Notes: generated from the letters alone by a model not told the origin. A stretch of DNA of 64,000 bases from Mucilaginibacter psychrotolerans (GCF_004519315.1 NZ_SOZE01000017.1:78072-142071); one strand, 5' to 3'. Counted from the stretch's first letter, positions 8,939 to 18,339 are shown. Made by a program: numbers and translations.

Positions 8939-9865
8939 TTAAGGCATCAGATTATTTAAATAATCCACCGCTTTCGATGCCTCATTAGCAGCCGTCGCGA
9001 CAATCCGGCTATCTTCCTTAAGCACCTTTAGCCAATGCGAGATGTAGCCGCTATGGTCGCCTTTCTCGACGGTTGGCAGGCCAAACCCTGTACAAAGAAA
9101 CGCCGCGCCGAACTCGGCGACTAGCTCCTCGGTTGCATATTTTTCATCGCCGAATTTCTTGCCGAATTTCCGGTCGCAGCGGCCTTCCTTGCCGGACCAG
9201 TGGATAAGTTCATGTAGGTGCGTTGAATAATAGTTTTCTGTCGCTGTTGCTGTTTTCGTGCCGTGGAAGTTTTCAGGGAACGGCATCAGGATTTTATCGG
9301 ATACAGGATTGTAGCACGGAGTGCCGTCGTATTTTTCAATGACGGCTTTGGTGTTTTCCAGGAACGTATCGATTTCAGCGATTGGTTCGAACTTCGTACC
9401 CTTTGTTTTTTTCTTTAGCGGCTTTGCTTCTTGCTCCGCAGGTTCGAAGCTTTCCAGCTGGGAGCGGTTGAACACATAGGAGTATTTGAGGAAAGGGATT
9501 TTCTTCACTTCCCCGTCTTCTTCCTTTTGGAAGGTATCGTAATAAACGATCATCGTGCCTTTTTCACCGGCGCGGACCTGTTCGTCGTCCTTGTTCCATT
9601 GCCGTAAACCGGCCCATTCCTGGATCGGGAATTTGTTCTTGATTGATGAACACCAAAGCAGGATGATGTTGATGCCGCGATAGTATTTCTCGGTGGTGCC
9701 GTTCAAGGGCAAATCCATCGCATAGTTTAATGCAGTGGAGGCCCAGGATTTCTCCCAGGGTATTACGCCTTGCTCCAATTGTTCGATAATGGTATTCGTT
9801 ACCATCTGATAGACATTCAGCTTTGGGGCTTCGGCGGCTGGTTGGGTTTCGATTGCTTCAGGCAT
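8939..9865 (-). CDS. ArdC-like antirestriction protein (ssDNA-binding + zincin metallopeptidase)
   Basis: The N-terminal half resembles the ArdC ssDNA-binding domain (DUF1738): NTIIEQLEQGVIPWEKSW near residues 25-42, then GINIILLW and W..L.QW patterns. The C-terminal half has the zinc metallopeptidase motif HELIHW near residue 215, with a following acidic segment. ArdC proteins on plasmids and integrative elements shield incoming single-stranded DNA from host restriction. A linker of about 20 residues rich in Lys and Glu joins the domains. It is the last gene of the leftward accessory module and converges with DUF4407. The stop at 8939-8941 and the first ATG at 9865 give 308 aa, normal for the family. 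Confidence 0.88.
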   Translation of the reverse strand: MPEAIETQPAAEAPKLNVYQMVTNTIIEQLEQGVIPWEKSWASTALNYAMDLPLNGTTEKYYRGINIILLWCSSIKNKFPIQEWAGLRQWNKDDEQVRAGEKGTMIVYYDTFQKEEDGEVKKIPFLKYSYVFNRSQLESFEPAEQEAKPLKKKTKGTKFEPIAEIDTFLENTKAVIEKYDGTPCYNPVSDKILMPFPENFHGTKTATATENYYSTHLHELIHWSGKEGRCDRKFGKKFGDEKYATEELVAEFGAAFLCTGFGLPTVEKGDHSGYISHWLKVLKEDSRIVATAANEASKAVDYLNNLMP

Positions 9866-9928
9866 TTGTATTCCTTTCTATGGAAGTAATAGATTGATGG
9901 TCGATTGGTTATGGATGGGGGCAACCTG

Positions 9929-10171
9929 CTAATGGTTCCAATGCTTGCGGCCATAGCGTCTGCCGTTGATAAGGATGCGGTCTTCCGCATCGATGGAGAC
10001 AAGTTCCTCCGAGCCGTCAAATTTCAAGACGAAGGCGTAGTTGTCGCAAAAGCTGAACCCGCAGATATAGAAAACCCAGCGGCAGGTTAGTTTGTCACCG
10101 ATTTCGGTGCATTCCCGGTGCTGGTGATAGCCTTTGAAGTTCCTGATTTGCGTTGCGTTGATGTGTGCCAT
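9929..10171 (-). CDS. Small hypothetical protein (80 aa) behind leader copy A
   Basis: The reading frame stays open further upstream (to 10345), but that upstream part is the non-coding leader repeat. Its equivalent in copy B contains an in-frame stop. I therefore start at the ATG at 10171, which gives MAHINATQIR. This ATG sits just after GGAAAGGC, in the same place as the DUF2958 ATG behind copy B. The protein has five cysteines and ends in a basic segment (NGRRYGRKHW). I do not recognise it. It lies between the methyltransferase and ArdC genes and is probably another small element-encoded accessory protein. Confidence 0.65.
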   Translation of the reverse strand: MAHINATQIRNFKGYHQHRECTEIGDKLTCRWVFYICGFSFCDNYAFVLKFDGSEELVSIDAEDRILINGRRYGRKHWNH

Positions 10172-10177
10172 TTGTTT

Positions 10178-10359
10178 GCCTTTCCTGTTGAGTTGATGGT
10201 TGCAGGAGATGCCCGACCGGAGGGTAAGTGAGTGAACCGGCTGGAATTTTGGATGGGCGAGTGAATGCCCTCCTTCAGGGCAGAGGAAAATTATAGTTGG
10301 TGGAACGAACGGCTCCGGTAATCTCATGCACAACCATTGGCTCATCCATCAGGAAAGGC
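10178..10359 (-). promoter_or_regulatory. Structured leader, copy A (duplicated 180-bp element)
   Basis: This is nearly identical to 12241-12418 and lies in the same position, directly before an ATG on the minus strand. Read on the minus strand it has a TATAATTTTCC box (about 10284-10294), then a stem TGCCCT-GAAGG-AGGGCA, then a second stem CCC-TCCGGTC-GGG, then the gene start. Copy B keeps both stems with changed bases, including one compensatory pair. This supports a transcribed, structured 5' leader of about 110 nt. Confidence 0.6.
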
Positions 10360-10406
10360 GAAATGGCAACAACGGAACAATCGAAGATTAAGGCTATCTC
10401 CAAACG

Positions 10407-11737
10407 TTACCGGATTACTGCAGCCAAACATCGCCCTATGCGTTCGACGACGCCGACGACCAAGGCATTGCCCATCAGAAATGCCCGCTGCGGGTCTGTC
10501 ACGCCCTCCGTGTGCCCGTCGGGGAACATGTTGAGGCGTTCGAGTTCTATTGGATGCAAGCGGCGCAAACGGCCACTACAGGCGATGGCATGCTTGATGC
10601 GGCAGGCGAACGTGCCGCCCTCATGCGTGATAATTGTCCGTGCAGGCCTATCCGCCGGGTCGGGGAACGGCACGGCACCCATGCAGTACATATATCCTTT
10701 GCCGCCATCGCCCCGTTTGCGTTCGATACGCCTCGCGCCTTTGAGCTGCTGCCATTTCGGGATGGCGGCTTCATCGATATAAAAGCTTTCATCCACCAAT
10801 GCCCCATCAAGCATGATGTCGTGCAATAAGGTGTACGGCCCGTTATAATCGACGGCTACTTTCAACGTCGTCACCTGCCGATCGATCATCACGCCGATTT
10901 TTTCGAACATCCTCGCATGGCCGAATTTGTAGCGCTTATCCCAACGGATATTTTTGGCGCTTCCATCAATGGAGAAATTATTTGCAGCGCCGTTCGGGAT
11001 AACGGGGAACGCTTTTGCTAGAACACCGTCGCGGGCAATCCAATCCGTCATGTCAGGGCATCGTTTCAACGACCGGTACATCTCCGTCGATTTATGATAG
11101 GCGAGGATAAACACGCGCTTCCTTTTCTGCGGGAAACCGTATTCGGCGGCATTAATGATGCGCCACTCAACCGCATATCCCAAATCGGATAACGAAGCCA
11201 ATATGCTTGCGAAATCACGGCCCTTTTCGTGGCTCGGGAAAATCAGCAGCCGATCGACGTTTTCGAAGCACAGGTATTTGATGGGCTTGCCGCTTCGGTT
11301 CTTACCGGCGATTATCCGGTGAATCTCCCACCAGAGTGCGCCTTTTTTCCTTTGAGCCCTCCGGCGTTGACGCGGTTGGCGATGGAAAAGTCCTGGCAAG
11401 GGAACCCGCCGACCAGCATATCATGGTCGGGGATATCATCGATGCGCAGCGTCGCAATATCCTTGCACAAATGCCCCTCGTTACCGAAACGTTTTTGGTA
11501 TATGGCCGAGGCGATTTGTTTGTTCTTGCTCGGCTCCCATTGATTGCTGAAAATCGTTTTGTACGGGCTATCCAGTTTATTTTTGTAACCGCTTGTGGCG
11601 GATTTGCCATCATAACCCTCAAGGCCGAGGCGAAAGCCACCTACACCTGCGAATAATTCGGCTACGGTGATTGGCGGTAAATTGATGCTTGGTGTTTTAT
11701 CTGTATCGTTATTCGTGGCGTCGACGTGTTTTTGCAT
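10407..11737 (-). CDS. DNA cytosine-5 methyltransferase, interrupted by a -1 frameshift
   Basis: Two overlapping frames (11737-11312 and 11399-10407) together encode one complete C5 methyltransferase of about 443 aa. Motif I is ELFAGVGGFRLGL, motif IV GGFPCQDFS with the catalytic Cys, motif VI CFENVD, motif VIII PQKRKRVFILAY, and motifs IX-X RRLHPIELERLNMFP and MGNALV. The frames join at GGAAAAAAGG (near 11347). The first frame reads GGA AAA AAG; slipping back one base continues into GALWWEIHRI. One extra A would also restore the frame. It may be a pseudogene, a sequencing error, a phase-variable tract, or programmed frameshifting. In an element with ArdC, such a solitary methyltransferase would protect incoming DNA. 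Confidence 0.85.
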
Positions 11738-11828
11738 GCATACCTCTTTGCAAAATTTGGGGTGTAGAAAACCAGCGCCGATAACATCATCGTTACGGCG
11801 TCGGCGGTTTCTGTTTGGGATGGATGAT

Positions 11829-11853
11829 GCTTAGCCCGGATGCCGGGCTAAGC
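11829..11853. terminator. Perfect 11-bp hairpin between DUF2958 and methyltransferase genes
   Basis: GCTTAGCCCGG (11829-11839) and CCGGGCTAAGC (11843-11853) are exact reverse complements with a 3-nt loop. It lies 10 bp past the stop of the DUF2958 gene on the minus strand. On that strand no T-run follows, while on the plus strand GTTTT follows. It may be a terminator or a processing or stability stem that separates the two genes' mRNA. Confidence 0.5.
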
Positions 11854-11862
11854 GTTTTGGGC

Positions 11863-12234
11863 TCAAGGTTTGTAAGCCGCCTGTTTCAGGGATTTTTCAT
11901 CAAGGGTGATTTGCCCAATGTCGCGCGCCGCTTCTGCGTAAACACTTATCGGGTATTGCCCTTCGAAATACATGTCACGTTCAAGCCGCTGGAATGGCCC
12001 TTGCGCATCTGTTATTTCCTGGATGCTGACATATCCGATTTCAGGGAAACCCATCCCTAAATCGCATAAGCCAAAAGCGATATCGGGGTCGTCCGGGCAA
12101 AGTTCTGTCAGCAACCAGGTGCAGGCCGTGCCGGTGATAAACAACCGCACTACGGGGTGATGATCTTTGTATTCGCCCATATCTTTTCCATTCTGGATAA
12201 GCTGGTCGTATTGTGCTTGGGTAAAAAGTTTCAT
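11863..12234 (-). CDS. DUF2958 domain protein
   Basis: This 123-aa protein begins with MKLFTQAQYDQLIQNG and contains HHPVVRLF, CTWLLTELCPDDPDIAFGL and FPEIGYVS. That pattern is typical of DUF2958, a family found on plasmids and integrative elements next to antirestriction genes; its function is not established. The start is fixed by the leader repeat (copy B), which ends just before it. A perfect hairpin follows the stop. Confidence 0.85.
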   Translation of the reverse strand: MKLFTQAQYDQLIQNGKDMGEYKDHHPVVRLFITGTACTWLLTELCPDDPDIAFGLCDLGMGFPEIGYVSIQEITDAQGPFQRLERDMYFEGQYPISVYAEAARDIGQITLDEKSLKQAAYKP

Positions 12235-12240
12235 TGTTTA

Positions 12241-12418
12241 GCCTTTCTGTTGAGTTGATGGTTGCAGGAGATGGCCGACCGGAGGCCTAGTGAGTGAACC
12301 GGCTGGAATTTTGGATGGGCGGGTGAATGCCTGAAAGGCAGAGGAAAATTATAGTTGGTGAACGAACGGCTTCGGTTAATCTCATGCAACAAACCATCGG
12401 CTCATTCGACAGGAAGGC
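12241..12418 (-). promoter_or_regulatory. Structured leader, copy B (duplicated 180-bp element)
   Basis: This is the second copy of the element at 10178-10359, here in front of the DUF2958 gene. Read on the minus strand it has the same TATAATTTTCC box, a stem TGCCT-TTC-AGGCA, a stem GGCC-TCCGGTC-GGCC, and then the ATG. The loop TCCGGTC is identical to copy A while the stem bases differ and still pair. The upstream edge abuts the stop codon of the RadC-like gene at 12418. Confidence 0.6.
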
Positions 12419-12903
12419 TATCCAGGGTGTAACTTTTGGTAACCAATCGGCATCAGCCCCTCATCCGCGAATGAAAAGTAATTATCCGTGGCAAGGATGA
12501 TATGATCCAGCACGGCGATATCTAAAAGCTTCCCTGCATCAAAGAACTTTTGCGTCATCGCCTTATCCGCATCGCTGGGCCGCGAATTACCGGAAGGGTG
12601 GTTGTGCGCAAGGATGATGCTTGAGGCATTGGCTTTAAGCGCCGTCGCGAAAACGATTTTGGGATCAGCCGGGCAAAGGGCCGCGCCGCCGCTCGCGATA
12701 CCGGAAACGCCGATACAGCTATTTCCTTTCATCAGCAATATCTTGAACTCTTCCACGAGGCCGATGCGGGCATAGTCCCAGGAGAACGACAAAATGCCAT
12801 AGGCTTCCGCAGGGCTGGATACATTCAGCCTGTCTTTCGGCCTGACCGGGTTTCGGTAGGTGATTTCGATTTCGGTGACCTGGAACAGCGATTGGCTCAT
12901 CAT
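12418..12903 (-). CDS. RadC-like JAB/MPN domain protein
   Basis: The JAMM metal-binding signature is AHNHPSGNSRPSDAD near residues 106-120, with a glutamate upstream in the first half. RadC-like JAB proteins occur in nearly all integrative elements of Bacteroidota; their role in transfer or antirestriction is not settled, and the name RadC does not mean proven DNA repair. At 161 aa the protein is JAB-only, without the N-terminal helix-hairpin-helix part of chromosomal RadC. It follows the primase gene by 9 bp, so the two are likely co-transcribed. Confidence 0.9.
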   Translation of the reverse strand: MMSQSLFQVTEIEITYRNPVRPKDRLNVSSPAEAYGILSFSWDYARIGLVEEFKILLMKGNSCIGVSGIASGGAALCPADPKIVFATALKANASSIILAHNHPSGNSRPSDADKAMTQKFFDAGKLLDIAVLDHIILATDNYFSFADEGLMPIGYQKLHPG

Positions 12904-12912
12904 CGCTGCCTC

Positions 12913-13812
12913 CTACAAAGAAAGGTTGAGTTGATGCATATGCCATGCGTTCACATCTTTATGCGGCATATACAAGTCGTTCATCGGCACATGCTGCAAA
13001 TCGGCTTCCGTCTGGAAAAATTCCGCCAGCACCCTTGTCGCTTCCCTGCCCATGTTGTCGTTATCCATCCACGTCATCGCGGTTTTATAGCCGTAATTGC
13101 GGATATATCCTGTGGCATGCAGGATCATGCTGATGGAGTTCAGGATGATGGCATCGTCCTGCAACACGTCTTCCTTGCGGATGATGGCCGAAAGGTAATC
13201 CATGAACCCTTCGAACAGATGGACGCGCTCGGGCTTCGGCACGGTGCCGCGGATGAAGGTAATCGTTTTCGGCGCGGTGCAGCTTTTAAAGAATGAATTG
13301 CGCAACTCGTAACCGCCGTCTTCGTTCTTCATCCCGAGCGCATAGATGCGGGTGTTTTTCACCGAGTGCTTCACATAGACTTCCACCAAATATTTCTCCG
13401 CGACAGAAAGCGGGATGCCGCGATGCTCCAGGTAACGGATAAGGAAAAGGTCGTCTAATTTATCGATCCTTGTAATGACCCATTTCGGTTTCTCATCTAA
13501 AGCGACAGGCTTGACGGCGTAATCGGATGGGTTGAAGCTCATATTAGACAGCCAGCGCAGCGCGTCCGATACGTTGTTGTCTTTGCCTTGGCATTTCAGC
13601 CACAGGCAGGCGAACGCAATCGTATCGCCGCCTTTGCCTTCCCCGAAATCGTACCATTTATTCATCTGCTTATTGACGTGGAAGCTGGCAGTCTTCTCGT
13701 TGCGGAAAGGGGAGAGGTAATTTGCCTCTTTTTTGTTTTCAGATGCAGGTTCGATACGCAGTGCATCCAAGATTGCAGTCATGGGAATGGCTTTCGCCTG
13801 TTCGATGTTCAT
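12913..13812 (-). CDS. Primase-like protein with CHC2-type N-terminus and Toprim domain
   Basis: The N-terminal part (residues 30-75) shows the CHC2-like pattern NYLSPFRNEKTASFHV and NKWYDFGEGKGGDTIAF, but without the full zinc-binding cysteine set. The Toprim domain has LFEGFMDYLS near residue 195 and the TAMTWMDNDNMG acidic motif near 240-250. Such short primases on integrative elements are thought to prime the complementary strand after transfer. At 299 aa it matches the plasmid or element type rather than DnaG. It follows the HTH gene in a leftward operon. Confidence 0.85.
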   Translation of the reverse strand: MNIEQAKAIPMTAILDALRIEPASENKKEANYLSPFRNEKTASFHVNKQMNKWYDFGEGKGGDTIAFACLWLKCQGKDNNVSDALRWLSNMSFNPSDYAVKPVALDEKPKWVITRIDKLDDLFLIRYLEHRGIPLSVAEKYLVEVYVKHSVKNTRIYALGMKNEDGGYELRNSFFKSCTAPKTITFIRGTVPKPERVHLFEGFMDYLSAIIRKEDVLQDDAIILNSISMILHATGYIRNYGYKTAMTWMDNDNMGREATRVLAEFFQTEADLQHVPMNDLYMPHKDVNAWHMHQLNLSL

Positions 13813-13857
13813 CGGGCGTTCTTTATATTTTGATATGTGATGGAGTGGTTTTGGCGG

Positions 13858-14055
13858 TTAGTATTTAATCAGGCGGGATTCCAGGAACTCGTCTAAATAC
13901 TTTTTGCGATAACGTACTGACCTGCCGATTTTAATCGGCTTTAAGTTATATCGCTTGGTACAATCCCACACAGCCAATGTGCCGGGCGAAAACCCTGTAT
14001 ATTTCGCCGCCGTTTTGCGGTCGATGTATTCGTCGTTATGTTTTTTGTTATGCAC
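13858..14055 (-). CDS. Excisionase-like helix-turn-helix protein
   Basis: A 65-aa protein with the MerR/HTH_17 pattern: YIDRKTAAKYTGFSPGTLAV, then IGRSVRYRKKYLDEFLE. Proteins of this type bind near attachment sites to direct excision, or regulate element genes. It is the first gene of the leftward accessory module, 45 bp ahead of the primase. The recombinase gene is far away, at 33.6 kb, so an excision role is inferred only from the family. Confidence 0.8.
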   Translation of the reverse strand: MHNKKHNDEYIDRKTAAKYTGFSPGTLAVWDCTKRYNLKPIKIGRSVRYRKKYLDEFLESRLIKY

Positions 14056-14331
14056 TTTTTTTCCTTCCGAATTGCAAATGTGATGAGTTGTTTGTCAAAG
14101 ACGGAAGCTTAATAAAACGATTCTGTTACCAAACGGGAAAAATAATTGGCCCGTTAATACCAATTAAACTAGAGGCGGTTTCTTAGATACGATGGTATGG
14201 AGAACTCCTGCCATTTGGGGCGCAATTTCCTAATGAAGTTTATTGCTGATTATCCTGTCGCGAAAAATGCGCGCTGGAAAAAACTCACAGGCATTATCTG
14301 CCGCCCAACAAAGTTTTTACTAGAGGTGTAT

Positions 14332-14502
14332 ATGGTTGATTTGGCAACGTTGAAACGCGCGCATAAAATTGCTGCGAGGATCGTGGTCGAATTCGGGGAT
14401 GTTTACCTGCCGATATTCGAAAGGTTGCAAAAAGAAATTCAGGCCGTCGAGTCTAATTTGGATTTGAAGGCACAGGCAATCCTGGCAGCGTTAAAAGAAT
14501 AA
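14332..14502 (+). CDS. Small hypothetical protein (56 aa)
   Basis: The frame is open from 14197, but the ATG at 14332 has the better ribosome binding site (AGAGGTG, about 5 bp upstream). It gives a compact helical protein beginning MVDLATLKRAHKIA. No membrane segment is seen, and I do not recognise the family. It lies alone and divergent to the HTH gene. Confidence 0.45.
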   Translation: MVDLATLKRAHKIAARIVVEFGDVYLPIFERLQKEIQAVESNLDLKAQAILAALKE

Positions 14503-15050
14503 CGGTAAGCTTTTGGCATGGATTCAAGTCGCAATTACCCTTAAATAAGAGCCTGTTTTGCCAAATGTTACTACAAAATCATCGTTGTTAAAAATATCAA
14601 TCATTTGCTTGCATTGGGCCGCCGTGTAACATTTTCCACCCTCATGTATCTAAAACAAAGAATGCAAGAACTACAATTAGCGTTGTAGAACTTCTGTAAC
14701 CAGTCCATCCATTATTCAACTCCTGTAACTCTACGTCGCTGGCTGGGCGCTTTTTAAAAACAAATCAACTTGTTTAAAAATCAAGCCAGATCAAACCAAA
14801 GCTGTTGCTGATTTTAAAGACGAAAATGGAATTTTTTATCTTTAGTAAAAGGGGCTTCATACTACGATATTAAAGGCGCTAAAACTCTAGAAGTTTAAAG
14901 AACTTTCAAATGCGCGGGCAATTTCAACCACCGGAATAACAAAACCCTCATTTAAGCCAGGCTAAATCTTCGGTGTCATTGATTACGAACGGGCCTCGGG
15001 TTCGCTAGGCCACGCTTACGCTGAATCTTTTCAAAACATAATAATACACT
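14503..15050. other. Gene-poor stretch without an intact gene
   Basis: No convincing open frame is seen. On the minus strand near 14524-14647 a short frame reads GGKCYTAAQCKQMIDIF and is then interrupted, which could be the tail of a decayed gene. The rest looks degenerate. Confidence 0.4.
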
Positions 15051-15242
15051 ATGGAGACTTTAAAATTTATAACGGCAATTATTTGCCTTGCCACTGCTTT
15101 GATAGGTGTTGGCCTAAAATTCACCCTCTTAAAATCTAAAACCATGAAATCAGATTACGCCATCTATCACATTTTGCTTATTGCGTTTGTACTGTTTATC
15201 GTCGCTCTCTGCTACCTGACGAAGCTCAATATCAGAAAATGA
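15051..15242 (+). CDS. Small two-segment membrane protein (63 aa)
   Basis: Two hydrophobic segments, near residues 5-25 (FITAIICLATALIGVGL) and 38-57 (IYHILLIAFVLFIVALCYL), are joined by a short basic loop. I do not recognise the family. It stands alone between two gene-poor stretches beside the defence island. Confidence 0.45.
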   Translation: METLKFITAIICLATALIGVGLKFTLLKSKTMKSDYAIYHILLIAFVLFIVALCYLTKLNIRK

Positions 15243-15424
15243 TTATTTTTTATAGTGGTTCGTCATGGAACCAAAGGTTGCATGAAGACGATTTCAGTAG
15301 TTCATGTGCCATCGACTAAATTATTGGTGTTACCCGTGCTGTACTCTCTGGAATATTGACAGTTAAATACCAAGTTGGTATTTATAACAAAGCACATCCA
15401 AACTGGAATATTTAACACATCGAC

Positions 15425-15667
15425 ATGCTAACGGAGGATTTTGTGAGGCTAATAACTACTAATGAAAATACAGCTATCCTGGAATTAAACTTTGAGCAGT
15501 TGGATGCACTTGCGATTCTATTGCCCGCTTCTGCGTGTGAATATGACAAGCTTAAAAAGCAACTGAACGGCATCACTCAACCTGAAATTGATAATTTAAC
15601 CGATGAGTTTCTGGAGGTTTACAAGACTATTGTTTTAACAACGGTTCCAACTGAAGCAAACGCCTAA
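15425..15667 (+). CDS. Small hypothetical protein (80 aa)
   Basis: An acidic, soluble, probably helical protein with LELNFEQLDALAILLPASAC in the N-terminal half. I do not recognise the family. It lies next to the 3' end of the helicase gene on the opposite strand. Confidence 0.45.
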   Translation: MLTEDFVRLITTNENTAILELNFEQLDALAILLPASACEYDKLKKQLNGITQPEIDNLTDEFLEVYKTIVLTTVPTEANA

Positions 15668-15828
15668 CTTAAGTTAATAGGCCACGCTCCCTAAACACCA
15701 GTCTACAGAAAAGCCAACAGAATAGTTTAAAAAGCAATTTTACCAGCTAGCGTTCAATTGTAATGTTTGATAATACCTGAGAAACCTAAGCTGGCTCTAT
15801 TTAACGCAGTTTGAATTCTTCAAATATT

Positions 15829-18339
15829 TTATAGTAATTGCAATTGCACTTGGTCGAAATAAGAAAGTTGGCTTTTAATGGCTTCCAACGCACGTTTGAT
15901 GGCGGGTATGTCATCTGCATCACCTAAAGAATACTTTTGATCGATAGCAATCGCAGTTTCACGTGGGATATTCAAATCGATTAGCCGTCGAATCATCGGC
16001 TGATACGCGCCTAATTCAATAAAGCGAAGGAACATCTGCCCAGGTGCCCGCATATCATAAAGGGGCTTTAATAGCATCGGTAGGCCGAATGCAATTTTAT
16101 TCTGCAGCATAATAATCGCCCGCTCAATCTTATCGTTTGTGTCGTAATACTCGCCGCTCAGGATACTTTTCAAGGAATGCCCTTTAAGCCAATTTTCAGC
16201 ATGCCAGCAAGCGCTAAGCAGCGGATCGCCATTATCCGTTTCTTGGATATCGAACAAGCGATTATAATAAACCGGGAAGTATTGTTTTAACTCAAGGAGA
16301 ATATTTTTGAGCTTGGAGGCAATGAATGACTCGGCTGCACTGGTTGGCATTACCCATTTTTCCGACAACTGCCACATCCTATTTAAATCCAACGGATCCC
16401 AATAGCGATTCGCGAGACAAATCTTTCTGTCTACTTCGAGCTTATCCAGTATAGCGAATTCGGCTTGTACTAACTCTGGTTCCAACTGGATACCAACTTC
16501 CTTAAGCCGGAGGGCAGCGTACGAGCCATATTTAAGAATTGTTTGCCGCACGTAAGTAAGCAAATAACTGTAATCGCTGTTTGCAGTTGTTTGGCCGGCC
16601 CCTGTTTCGAGGTCGTTCAAAATGTTTTTCTTATTCCCCTCAAATGCATCTTTGTAACCCACCGTGATGTTCTTTTCTGTATTCTCAAACAGGGATGTCT
16701 GCCGGTCATCGACTTTAGAGAAACTGTCCTCATCCATGACATAGGTACGGCCTATGAAATCTTTTAATAAGCGCCCAGCCCGGCCGCGGAGGTTGGCGGT
16801 TTCATAACTGGTCAGTTTCGGTTGTTCGCCACCATGCGCAATCAGAGAGAGATTAGGGTTTCTTATGATAATATTTTTTACTGGCAAATTCACACCCTGA
16901 AGTAGGGTTGTTGTGCAGACTATGTTTCGGATTTGCTGCTTGCGAATTCCGTCCTCTATTGCGTTCCTGACATGGTGTGGTAATTTACCGTTGTGATAAG
17001 CAATACCGCCTAAGACGGTATTGCTTAGCGCGAAATCTACATGTACCGTTTCACTTAAATATCCAGCTAATTCCTGCAAATACGGGTTGTTTATGCTATC
17101 AGTTGATAATCGCAGCTCCTCCGCCATTTTGCGTGAAGCCCCCGCGGTCGGCGAAAAGATAATATTACTTTCTCCCGCATCGAAACAAGCCATGAATTCA
17201 TTGAAAAAGCCCATATACTTTTTAGTATAGCGGGTCTGGCCATAGCCTTCCAAAAGTCGCTGGTTTTCGATTTTCAGGCTCAACGGTTCAGGATTCAAAT
17301 CACAGTACAGCTTGAATCGATATTCCTTGTTACTGATTTTTTTCAGTGCATAAGTCAAATTTACGACTGGTGAGTTCCTGGTAGAAGCCCCGTAGCCATC
17401 AATACCGAAAATGTCTTTTCCCAACCTGTCAATATTAGTAACTCGTGGGCCGGAGATAACAATCTTATCGATTACCAACGAGTTTTTAATCTCCGTCATT
17501 AGGTCGAACAGGATTTTTGCCCGTTGATCATTTGCGTCTGCCACTCTTTCAACATTTTGGATTTCATCAACTACGAGCAGCCGCAAGTGCCGAAATGGCC
17601 TTTCCTCTTGGCTGAATGCCGCGATTGCTTTTCCTTGAGTCAAGACGTAGATTGTATTATCGGTATAACGCTGCGGATTATAGTTGGTTTCTACCGTCAT
17701 TTCCAATTGGAACGAACTGATTTGCTGTTTAACATCAGTCGCTACCTGTGCCACCAAGCTCAAAGTCGGTACGATATAGAACATCGTACCTTTTTTTTCC
17801 AGCAATAAAGCCATCATCTTAATTAAGATGATATAAGACTTTCCTGCCGAAGTAGGTGCTGAAATACCCACCATTTGCTGTGCCGTAATAGCATCCCACA
17901 CTTCTTTTTGAAAACTTGTGATCAAAAATGAACGTCCCGCAACCCAGATTTCGAAACTGATTTGCCCGAGCGAAATCGCAAACTGGTTCATTAGACTACC
18001 ACCGCCAGCGAATGATTTGCGCTCACCATAGCCATCATCCAGCATCGTCGCTGTCGGCGCGAAGCCCCGACGGGTCAGGAACAAAATTAGATAATGCTGC
18101 AAACCAGCCCATTGTGGCTTTGCATAGGTCCAGAATAACGCTGATATCACCACTAAATAGCGGTCCGCCTCTTCCGTCTGGGTTTGCGAAAGCTTATCGA
18201 GCACCCCGATAGCATCACTCACAAAGTCTCTGTTTAATTCAAATTTATATGAGGGAATAAACTTAAATTTCAATGCATTCGAGCGCAGGTCGATTTTCAG
18301 CAATTCATTTAATACCTCTTTGGCTTCATTCATCTCCAT
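15829..18339 (-). CDS. hamB: HamB-like helicase of a Hachiman-type defence system
   Basis: This superfamily 2 helicase has Walker A SAPTSAGKS near residues 160-168, Walker B VVDEIQ near 256-261 and motif VI NLRGRAGRL near 520, a Ski2-like pattern. In Hachiman systems HamB is a DNA helicase that senses damaged or unusual phage DNA and controls the HamA nuclease. The start is taken at the ATG at 18339, which overlaps the upstream hamA stop as TAATG and gives 836 aa. A longer frame from 18390 would run into hamA. The gene order (hamA, then hamB) and the coupling fit the known two-gene system. The related AbpAB system is an alternative label. Confidence 0.82.
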   Translation of the reverse strand: MEMNEAKEVLNELLKIDLRSNALKFKFIPSYKFELNRDFVSDAIGVLDKLSQTQTEEADRYLVVISALFWTYAKPQWAGLQHYLILFLTRRGFAPTATMLDDGYGERKSFAGGGSLMNQFAISLGQISFEIWVAGRSFLITSFQKEVWDAITAQQMVGISAPTSAGKSYIILIKMMALLLEKKGTMFYIVPTLSLVAQVATDVKQQISSFQLEMTVETNYNPQRYTDNTIYVLTQGKAIAAFSQEERPFRHLRLLVVDEIQNVERVADANDQRAKILFDLMTEIKNSLVIDKIVISGPRVTNIDRLGKDIFGIDGYGASTRNSPVVNLTYALKKISNKEYRFKLYCDLNPEPLSLKIENQRLLEGYGQTRYTKKYMGFFNEFMACFDAGESNIIFSPTAGASRKMAEELRLSTDSINNPYLQELAGYLSETVHVDFALSNTVLGGIAYHNGKLPHHVRNAIEDGIRKQQIRNIVCTTTLLQGVNLPVKNIIIRNPNLSLIAHGGEQPKLTSYETANLRGRAGRLLKDFIGRTYVMDEDSFSKVDDRQTSLFENTEKNITVGYKDAFEGNKKNILNDLETGAGQTTANSDYSYLLTYVRQTILKYGSYAALRLKEVGIQLEPELVQAEFAILDKLEVDRKICLANRYWDPLDLNRMWQLSEKWVMPTSAAESFIASKLKNILLELKQYFPVYYNRLFDIQETDNGDPLLSACWHAENWLKGHSLKSILSGEYYDTNDKIERAIIMLQNKIAFGLPMLLKPLYDMRAPGQMFLRFIELGAYQPMIRRLIDLNIPRETAIAIDQKYSLGDADDIPAIKRALEAIKSQLSYFDQVQLQLL

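Noticed and set aside
9929..10345. Longer open frame (138 codons) upstream of the 80-aa gene
   Set aside because: The extra N-terminal part is the leader repeat. In copy B the same region has an in-frame stop, so it is not coding.
14524..14647. Possible DUF4476-like tail on the minus strand
   Set aside because: Only a short interrupted frame with weak resemblance; recorded as a gene-poor stretch instead.
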